DNA of 64,000 nucleotides from Panicum virgatum. Taxonomy: Eukaryota; Streptophyta; Magnoliopsida; Poales; Poaceae. Location of the stretch: contig NC_053150.1 in assembly GCF_016808335.1 (NCBI RefSeq), positions 30,682,238-30,746,237 of the forward strand, in the 5' to 3' direction. Under the pieces are notes generated by a model that was given only the letters and a program-made list of their open reading frames with translations, had not been told where the DNA came from and searched no databases. Each line of letters starts with the position of its first letter. Positions within the stretch are counted from its first letter, which is position 1. Of the stretch, positions 57,303 through 64,000 are shown in pieces. Both the position numbers and the translations under genes were made by a program.

Positions 57303-58223
57303 TTACAAATGCAAATGCAGGCATGTCGCCATCCCGAGGGCCACGGCGGCGATACTCCACCAGCTGGCCGCACCGCGACCGGCGGCCGATGGTACCTTCG
57401 CCGCAAGACCACCGTGCACGCTAGGGATCGGAATGACTCCCGTCTCCTCCGGCACCGGCGTGGGAGTATCCACGAGGTTTGGCGTAGGCACCGGCTTGAT
57501 CGGGCTCGGAACCAGCGGGCCGGACCCCAAGAAGGGCGCCGGGGCGGGGCCGGGCGCCGGCGCTGGCGCCGACGCAGGCGGCTTGCGCGGAGGCGCTGCC
57601 ATGTGCCTGCTCGCCCTCGGCGGCAACGCCCGCGGAACTCTGATGCCCGGCGGGACGATGAAGCCGCTGACCTGGAGCACGGACACGCTGTACGGCTTCG
57701 CGGTGATCTGCTTCTCGACGGTGGCGTTCCTCCCGAGCCCCCCGGGCGCGGCGGAGGAAAGCATGGCGCGCCCGGTATCCCCGGAGTAGATGCGGAGGAA
57801 CCCCACGCCACGCGGCGGCGCGCGCAGGACCTGCAGCAGCGTGGTGACCACGGACCCTTCGCCCTTGCGGTCGTGCTGCAGCGCGCCCAGCCTGGGCTCG
57901 TCGATGTAGTCGAGCACGACGTGGAGCGCGAGGAGGTCCGCCAGCAGGGAGCGCGGGACGCGCAGCATGCCGCCGAACGCCACTGCGACGGCGGTGTTGT
58001 TGAGCGCGAGCACGGTTACCTTGTCGCGGCTGCTGATGGCGAGCGCGACGTTGGTCTCGGTGAGCATGCTGCTGAAGGTGCTGAACTCCGGGAAGCCGGC
58101 GAGGACCTTGGTGATGTCGATGGTGCCCGCGCCCGCCCCGAAGCCGGCGCCGAGGCTGGGCGGCGCGGGGAGGAGGACGGCGAGCGTGACGAGGAGCAGC
58201 GGCAGCAGCTTGCTGGGCGCCAT
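57303..58223 (-). CDS. Fasciclin-like arabinogalactan protein (single FAS1 domain, GPI-anchored)
   Basis: A single-exon frame of 306 residues. It has a signal peptide (about 1-24, LLPLLLVTLAVLLPAPPSLG), one fasciclin domain (about 35-170, with FSTFSSMLTETNVA and a DKVTVLALNNTAV strand) and the H2-like end YSVSVLQVSGFIVP near 185. A Pro/Ala-rich region follows (ASAPAPAPGPAPAPF) where hydroxyproline-linked arabinogalactan is expected, then a hydrophobic C-terminus after GRGAASWW that fits a GPI signal. Such proteins sit on the outer plasma membrane and affect wall assembly. The frame is open to an ATG at 58292, but that codon abuts the TATA box, so the ATG at 58223 was chosen. Absence of introns is normal for the family. 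The member number is not assigned. Confidence 0.92.
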   Translation of the reverse strand: MAPSKLLPLLLVTLAVLLPAPPSLGAGFGAGAGTIDITKVLAGFPEFSTFSSMLTETNVALAISSRDKVTVLALNNTAVAVAFGGMLRVPRSLLADLLALHVVLDYIDEPRLGALQHDRKGEGSVVTTLLQVLRAPPRGVGFLRIYSGDTGRAMLSSAAPGGLGRNATVEKQITAKPYSVSVLQVSGFIVPPGIRVPRALPPRASRHMAAPPRKPPASAPAPAPGPAPAPFLGSGPLVPSPIKPVPTPNLVDTPTPVPEETGVIPIPSVHGGLAAKVPSAAGRGAASWWSIAAVALGMATCLHLHL

Positions 58224-58293
58224 GCGGCCGGGTATGCAGATGCGAGCGCAATGGAGGTTTACGGTGGGGAAGTGAGATCGCCGGCCGGGCATG

Positions 58294-58301
58294 TATATAT
58301 A
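58294..58301 (-). promoter_or_regulatory. TATA box of the FLA gene
   Basis: TATATATA on the minus strand, about 71 bases upstream of the chosen ATG, giving a leader of roughly 40 bases. Confidence 0.65.
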
Positions 58302-58722
58302 GCGTGTGTATGTGAGGTGATCGTAGCAGCCGGGCTGAGGACTTGAGGTGGCGGAAAGGGAGTGATGCAGGGCGTCTTGACAGTTGGGTGTCTGACCAGT
58401 TCATGCGGTGGACACGGATCAGAAAGCGATCTGGAGGGTTCTTCAAAAAAAGAAAGCGACCTGGAGGGAGTAATCTGTGGCTTATGTCTTGTGTAAAGAT
58501 CACTCACAGGAGTGTTCAAAAAAAAAAAAAAGATCACTCACAGGATGCAGTTCCATTTGCTGATTCTAGGGTCATTCTGTGGCTTAAGTCTCTGAGTTTG
58601 GATATTTGAATATATTGTTTGTAATCAGGTTACGCATGTATTGGCTGCAATATGTAAATGCCCCCACTTAACCAACCAGTTAGGGTTGCAAATTGGTCAA
58701 ATATTTATACTATTTTTTCAAA
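58302..58722. other. FLA upstream region
   Basis: No gene seen. It has a short A-rich run near 58518 and two copies of AAAGATCACTCACAGGA about 39 bases apart (58495 and 58530). Confidence 0.4.
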
Positions 58723-60000
58723 GAAAAAAGTTCATTTTAACCATCCAACTATCACCTGAGTTCGATTTTGGTCATGCAACTCCAAAACCGAGTATTCTTG
58801 ACCATCAAACTATCAAAAACTATTTTATATTTGATCATTCAACTATTTTGAAGGGTTGGAGCCCATATGACAGCTTAGGGGATGTTTGGTTTGAGGCAAG
58901 ACTTGGCCACGCCACACCCACGCTCGCCACAGCCGCGGCGGCCAAAAGATCCGCCACAGCCTGCCGCACACTAGAAGACAAACATGAAGAGCAAAGCGAC
59001 AAGATAAATTATTGTGGCAGCCTAACCTTAGACGAGAACCAAACGACAGCTTTTTTTCTATGGCTGCCACAGTTAGGCATGGCATGTTTGGGCTGGCAAC
59101 CAAACACGCCCTTAATTTTCCTCTATTCTCTCTCATCTCTCTGTTTCTTCTCTCTTTCTCTCCTCTCTCTTCTGGGAGGCACGGCCACGGATGGGCAGAG
59201 GGGTGTGCCGGTGGCTCACCTGCAAAGAGGCTGCAGCACGACATACGAGAATTATGCCCTCCGTGTCCCACTCCATTCTCCCCACTCACCCCCTCTTTTT
59301 TTTCCTACCTCCCACCACAAGCATGAGCAAAGTCGAATAGAGTCGAGCTGATGTGACCCGGACCACCAAACTCAAATCCCCTCTCCCAACCCTCCTCCAC
59401 CCTCCCTGGCCCAACATGCTCCCCATGAGCTCCAACCCATTCCCGATAGAGAATCGAAGCTCTCAGTCCGCCATTGGCGCAGGCGGGCCTGAGATCCGCC
59501 TGCAGGCGCACTCCAACCTCCGACTCCCATTTTCCTTGTCCAACAGCTCAAATCGAATGTAAGCAAGCTCCTAAAGCTCATGCACTCCGCGTTCCACCAT
59601 GTTCCCCAGTTTTCGCGCTCATCCATGGAGTTCCTCGGCGGCTGGAACCCCCTCCTCGCCGTCGGGCATGCTCGGCCGTTGCTTCTCACGCACATCACCC
59701 ACCGTTAAACTCACTTCGCTGTGTAGATGCTGTAGGTGCAACTCCCCGCCATCGTACGACGCGCCACGGGAAGGAACACACCGGTCAACTAGCCGACCGC
59801 CGCGGTCTTGACCATCCAGATGAGATAGAAGAGATGAAAAGGAGCTGACATGTGGCCCTCACTTCCACGTGTTCTAGAAGTTAGTGAAACCACCCTTCAA
59901 AATAGCTGGATGACCATATATAAACGGTTTTGATACTTGGATGGTCAAGAATACCCGGGTTTAGAGTTGCATGGCCAATGGACAAAAATGGACTTTTTCC
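58723..60000. mobile_element. Mutator-like element (MULE) with long terminal inverted repeats, possible Pack-MULE
   Basis: The left terminus (AAAAAAGTTCATTTTAACCA and onward) matches the reverse complement of the right terminus for well over 100 bases. Shared blocks are GTATTCTTGACCATC and CAACTATTTTGAAGGG/CCCTTCAAAATAGCTG. Flanks TTTTTCAAA (58714-58722) and TTTTCCAAA (60001-60009) make a 9-bp duplication with one mismatch. No transposase is seen. The interior (59150-59850) is gene-like in base composition, which suggests captured host DNA. Confidence 0.75.
58878..59111. mobile_element. Tourist-type (Harbinger) MITE nested in the MULE
   Basis: The ends GGGGATGTTTGGTTTG and GGCAACCAAACACGCCC are inverted repeats flanked by TTA on both sides (58875-58877 and 59112-59114). 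It is 234 bp long and interrupts the left arm of the MULE. Confidence 0.8.
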
Positions 60001-60009
60001 TTTTCCAAA

Positions 60010-61675
60010 ATAGGATCTTGTTTTGGATAAGTAGGTCAACAAATATTTAAACTAAAGAAGATTGGAGGTGCACCTAAGGATCACCAATTTACACCTCTAC
60101 AACCAGTTCCATTTGGATAAGGTAGCAAGTAGGCCTGAGAGGCCGGCCTACTTTGATTTAGTTTAATATCCATTATTTTTAGAATTTTTTACATATTATC
60201 TCATATGTAAATGATAAAAATACAAAAAATCCTAACATATAACGGGCTTCCAAACTCCTATTTTCTGGTCATGCTAAAAAATCACAGTAGCGCACATCTC
60301 ACCCCTCCCCACCCCCACCCGACAACCCACAGGCCCATTCGCGGGCAGGCAGCCAATGAGCTAGCCTGATCGGCCAAGCACCCATGCACCCCCTCGATCC
60401 CAATCCCTAGCTCCCCTATTAGCGATTCCAGCGGCCTGTGGCGAGGGCGCAATGAGGCTAGGCGGGCAGACGGGGTAGGGGCTCATCGGCCGTGAGGACG
60501 GACGACAGCCGGGGTTCGGTGGCCTGGTGGATCGCAGGCGTGGGGGTCCTAGGTCAGCATTGTCGCAGGGCACATCAGTAGCCTGTGCCTGCGGGGTGTG
60601 GGCGAGTAAGCAGAAGTAGGTCTGAGTGTAAAGTGAGCTGACTACTAATAAATTCCATCTTTATTTTAAGAATTAACATTGCAAATTACAAAGCTTAGGC
60701 CATCAAAGAAAAAAGTTTACAACTTTTGAAATTTTAAATACCCACCTCTCAATTCCATGGTCCGCCCACCTTGTCTTATTTACTCCTTATATTTTGCAAA
60801 ACTAGAAGTTAACTCAATGGATTACAAGATGTTCTTCGTTCTTAAGGTTGCCTGAGAAGGAACAGAGAAAGATAATAATTAATAAATCATAATAAGATGT
60901 ATTGTGTCTTTATTTTTTTTGTAAAAATACTGGGATCAAAATGTGCATGTAGTAAGAAGTTAATATACCAAGATGTTGATTCACAAAAATGCACCAAAGT
61001 TGAACGCGAAATCAATCTTCTTTTTTCTTTCCAACCTGAAACGCATTTGTGATGGTTAAATTAATCAAATAGTTAGGTTAATGAATATCTATCTGGTCCT
61101 TTTCATATAGAATGGATAATAATGTGATGTGTTAGCCATCATATATGTAGTTTTAGTAAATAAAGATGAAGAGGCAACTCCAACATGCTAATTAATCTAT
61201 GAGCACCTAAATGCTGACATGGCACGAATGACATGTCAGCGTAGGACGGGTTTTAAAGACTTGCATTGGATGCCATATTTGATACTTGAGGAACCAAACT
61301 TGAACTCGGGGCAAACTTGTAGTATGAGTTTGAATATATTGCACATGATTTGTTAAATTTTACCAAACATACATACAGCAGCTATAGCGAATCTCCTTAA
61401 CCGAAAAGCCGTCCACTAAACCCGGCTAGTTCTCCGCTCCTTAATATAGGCATCTCCTCCGCAGCGACCACCGCACACGCCGGCCGGGGCGCAGGCCACC
61501 ACCCATCCCCTCCCTCATATACTCCCCCCTCTCGCCTCCATACTTGGTTTACAAACCACCATCGCCCGCAGCTCGGCGCGTGTGGCGGGCGCCGGCCGAG
61601 TGATCGAGAGCCATGGGCACGTAATTCATATAAGAAGCTTGTCGGGAGGAGCGATCTAGCTAGCTATCCAAGACG
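60010..61675. other. Intergenic DNA and CSLD upstream region
   Basis: No gene seen. 60290-60600 is GC-rich with a broken minus-strand frame. The last 240 bases are C-rich and look like the CSLD leader. A TTAATATAGG near 61441 could be a weak TATA box. Confidence 0.35.
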
Positions 61676-64000
61676 ATGTCGAACCCGCCGCCGAAGAAGG
61701 CGGCGATCCGGAACCCCGGGCCGGCGGCGGGCGGCTCTCGGGGCCCGCAGGCGCCGGGGAACACGGTGAAGTTCGCGCGGCGGACCCCAAGCGGGCGGTA
61801 CGTGAGCCTGTCGAGGGAGGACATCGACATGGAGGGCGAGCTCGGCGCGGACTACGCCAACTACACGGTGCACATCCCGCCGACGCCCGACAACCAGCCG
61901 ATGATGGACGGCGCCGAGCCGGCGTCCGTGGCCATGAAGGCCGAGGAGCAGTACGTCTCCAGCTCGCTCTTCACCGGCGGCTTCAACAGCGTCACGCGCG
62001 CCCACCTGATGGACAAGGTCATCGAGTCCGACGTCAGCCACCCACAGATGCCCGGCTCCAAGGCCTCCCGCTGCGGCATGCCCGGCTGCGACGGCAAGGT
62101 TATGCGCACGGAGCGCGGCGAGGAGGTGTACCCCTGCGAGTGCCGCTTCAGGATCTGCCGCGACTGCTACCTGGACGCGCAGAAGGACGGCTGCCTCTGC
62201 CCGGGCTGCAAGGAGCACTACAAGATCGGCGAGTACGCCGAGGACGACGACCCCGGCGACGTCAAGCACTACCTGCCGGGGCCGGGCGGCATGAACACCA
62301 GCAAGTCCCTGCTGGCGCGGAACCAGAACGGCGAGTTCGACCACAACCGGTGGCTCTTCGAGAGCTCGGGGACCTACGGCTACGGCAACGCGTACTGGCC
62401 CAAGGGCGGCATGTACGACGACGACCTGGACGACGAGGGCGGCGGCGGCGGCGACCTCCCCGAGCAGAAGCCCTTCAAGCCGCTGACGCGCAAGCAGCCC
62501 ATGCCGACGTCCATCATCAGCCCGTACCGGATCTTCATCGTGCTCCGGATGTTCGTGCTCCTCTTCTACCTGACGTGGCGCATCCGGAACCCCAACATGG
62601 AGGCGCTGTGGCTGTGGGGCATGTCCATCGTGTGCGAGCTCTGGTTCGCCTTCTCCTGGCTGCTGGACATGCTCCCCAAGGTGAACCCCGTGAACCGGAG
62701 CACGGACCTGAGCGTGCTCAAGGAGAAGTTCGAGACGCCGTCGCCGTCCAACCCGCACGGCCGGTCCGACCTGCCGGGGCTGGACGTGTTCGTGTCGACG
62801 GCCGACCCGGAGAAGGAGCCGGTGCTGACCACGGCCACCACCATCCTGTCCATCCTGGCGGCGGACTACCCGGTGGAGAAGCTGGCGTGCTACGTGTCCG
62901 ACGACGGCGGCGCGCTGCTCACCTTCGAGGCCATGGCGGAGGCCGCGAGCTTCGCCAACATCTGGGTGCCCTTCTGCAAGAAGCACGACATCGAGCCCCG
63001 CCAGCCGGACAGCTACTTCGGCCTCAAGGGCGACCCGACCAAGGGCAAGCGGCGGTCGGACTTCGTCAAGGACCGGCGCAGGGTGAAGCGGGAGTTCGAC
63101 GAGTTCAAGGTGCGCATCAACGGCCTCCCGGACTCCATCCGCCGGCGCTCCGACGCGTTCAACGCCCGCGAGGACATGAAGATGCTCAAGCACCTCCGCG
63201 AGAGCGGCGCCGACCCGGCGGAGCAGCCCAAGGTGAAGAAGGCGACGTGGATGGCCGACGGCACGCACTGGCCGGGCACCTGGGCGGCGGCGGCGCCCGA
63301 CCACGCCAAGGGCAACCACGCCGGCATCCTGCAGGTGATGCTGAAGCCGCCGTCGCCGGACCCCCTGTACGGGATGCCCGACGAGGAGCAGCTCATCGAC
63401 TTGAGCGACGTGGACATCCGCCTGCCGATGCTGGTGTACATGTCCCGCGAGAAGCGCCCCGGCTACGACCACAACAAGAAGGCCGGCGCCATGAACGCCC
63501 TGGTGCGCTGCTCCGCCGTCATGTCCAACGGGCCCTTCATCCTCAACTTCGACTGCGACCACTACATCAACAACGCGCAGGCCATCCGCGAGGCCATGTG
63601 CTTCGTCATGGACCGCGGCGGTGAGCGCATCGCCTACATCCAGTTCCCGCAGCGCTTCGAGGGCATTGACCCCTCGGACCGCTACGCCAACAACAACACC
63701 GTCTTCTTCGACGGCAACATGCGCGCCCTGGACGGCCTCCAGGGCCCCATGTACGTCGGCACCGGCTGCATGTTCCGCCGCTTCGCGCTCTACGGCTTCG
63801 ACCCGCCGCGCGCCACCGAGTACACCGGCTGGCTCTTCCGGAAGAAGAAGAAGAAGGAGGAGGCGGCGGCGGACCCGGAGACGGACACGCAGTCGCTCAA
63901 GGCCGCCGCCGAGGACTTCGACGCGGAGCTGTCGTCGATGCTGGTGCCCCGGCGGTTCGGCAACTCGTCGGCGCTCATGGCGTCCATCCCGGTGGCCGAG
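61676..64000 (+). CDS. CSLD3: Cellulose synthase-like protein, subfamily D (partial, continues past the right edge)
   Basis: The frame is open for all 775 visible codons. CSLD proteins are membrane beta-glycan synthases needed for tip growth and cell-plate walls; rice CSLD3 acts at an adjacent-gene position by recall, hence the symbol. Seen are a basic, Pro-rich N-terminus ([20 protein letters not shown]), a RING-like cysteine region (Cys 133 to 178, with CRDCYLDAQ and [10 protein letters not shown]) and two membrane segments (about 283-305 and 310-330). Catalytic motifs are SDDGG (about 407) and DCDHYINN (about 625). The downstream TED and QXXRW motifs and further membrane helices lie outside the window. 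Family length is about 1100-1200 residues, so about two thirds is visible. The start fits the family N-terminus [15 protein letters not shown]. Confidence 0.93.
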   Translation, partial: MSNPPPKKAAIRNPGPAAGGSRGPQAPGNTVKFARRTPSGRYVSLSREDIDMEGELGADYANYTVHIPPTPDNQPMMDGAEPASVAMKAEEQYVSSSLFTGGFNSVTRAHLMDKVIESDVSHPQMPGSKASRCGMPGCDGKVMRTERGEEVYPCECRFRICRDCYLDAQKDGCLCPGCKEHYKIGEYAEDDDPGDVKHYLPGPGGMNTSKSLLARNQNGEFDHNRWLFESSGTYGYGNAYWPKGGMYDDDLDDEGGGGGDLPEQKPFKPLTRKQPMPTSIISPYRIFIVLRMFVLLFYLTWRIRNPNMEALWLWGMSIVCELWFAFSWLLDMLPKVNPVNRSTDLSVLKEKFETPSPSNPHGRSDLPGLDVFVSTADPEKEPVLTTATTILSILAADYPVEKLACYVSDDGGALLTFEAMAEAASFANIWVPFCKKHDIEPRQPDSYFGLKGDPTKGKRRSDFVKDRRRVKREFDEFKVRINGLPDSIRRRSDAFNAREDMKMLKHLRESGADPAEQPKVKKATWMADGTHWPGTWAAAAPDHAKGNHAGILQVMLKPPSPDPLYGMPDEEQLIDLSDVDIRLPMLVYMSREKRPGYDHNKKAGAMNALVRCSAVMSNGPFILNFDCDHYINNAQAIREAMCFVMDRGGERIAYIQFPQRFEGIDPSDRYANNNTVFFDGNMRALDGLQGPMYVGTGCMFRRFALYGFDPPRATEYTGWLFRKKKKKEEAAADPETDTQSLKAAAEDFDAELSSMLVPRRFGNSSALMASIPVAE

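Noticed and set aside
58224..58292. Upstream in-frame ATG for FLA at 58292
   Set aside because: It abuts the TATA box, so it would lie upstream of the transcript, and it would place extra residues before a clear signal peptide.
57309..58503. 345-codon plus-strand and 360-codon minus-strand alternative frames over FLA
   Set aside because: Arg/Gly/His-rich shadows without domains; the FLA frame has signal peptide, FAS1 and GPI features.
61664..63562. 632-codon minus-strand frame and 494-codon plus-strand frame (62140-63624) over CSLD
   Set aside because: Both are GC-driven shadows of the CSLD frame, rich in Arg/Val/Leu/Ala with no domain, while the CSLD frame has all family motifs.
1..64000. 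CRISPR arrays, operons, rRNA or tRNA genes
   Set aside because: None seen. The tRNA-like matches are primer binding sites of retrotransposons, and the window is plant nuclear DNA.

Overview
This is nuclear DNA from a grass, most likely a panicoid. The genes have many introns with GT/AG borders, GC-rich first exons and grass-type proteins, and they sit in nested LTR retrotransposons and DNA-transposon derivatives. Seven host genes were assembled exon by exon: a KH/STAR RNA-binding protein (+, 10242-14281), the ADP-glucose pyrophosphorylase small subunit with two alternative first exons (+, 16499-22092), the alpha subunit of PPi-dependent phosphofructokinase (-, 29752-33863), 4-coumarate:CoA ligase (-, 42053-46846), the spliceosomal protein SmF (+, 53990-56018), a fasciclin-like arabinogalactan protein (-, 57303-58223) and a cellulose synthase-like D gene that runs off the right edge (+, from 61676). 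From memory, rice chromosome 8 carries AGPS2, PFP-alpha and CSLD3 next to each other, so this looks like the collinear block.

Layout. 1-7915 is retrotransposon: a minus-strand Athila-type element (gag-protease, an Athila ORF1-like frame, no polymerase seen) has inserted into the leader of a Tat-type element, whose LTR sequence is present as a large inverted repeat. 8132-9618 is a Harbinger-type element with a hAT-type element nested inside. The KH gene follows, with a Stowaway MITE after it, then AGPS with two MITEs between its two first exons. A Ty1-copia element (22861-28997, perfect target-site duplication, a hAT insertion in its 5' LTR) separates AGPS from the convergent PFP-alpha gene. 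34543-38218 is an unexplained tandem duplication of about 1.7 kb, with a MITE in one copy only. 39701-41014 is a hAT-type element with a second hAT-type element nested in it; a relative of the second lies in intron 1 of 4CL. The right part holds a hairpin-like palindrome, more hAT derivatives, SmF, FLA, a MULE carrying a Tourist MITE, and CSLD.

Function. AGPS makes ADP-glucose and PPi for starch, and PFP-alpha belongs to an enzyme that uses or makes PPi in cytosolic glycolysis. 4CL feeds lignin and phenylpropanoids, and its upstream region has four AC-type MYB motifs. FLA and CSLD act at the cell surface and wall. The clearest biology is the AGPS gene: first exon 1b gives a cytosolic protein without the regulatory cysteine, exon 1a gives a plastid protein with it, and two MITEs have landed just upstream of exon 1a. 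No tRNA, rRNA or CRISPR array was seen.
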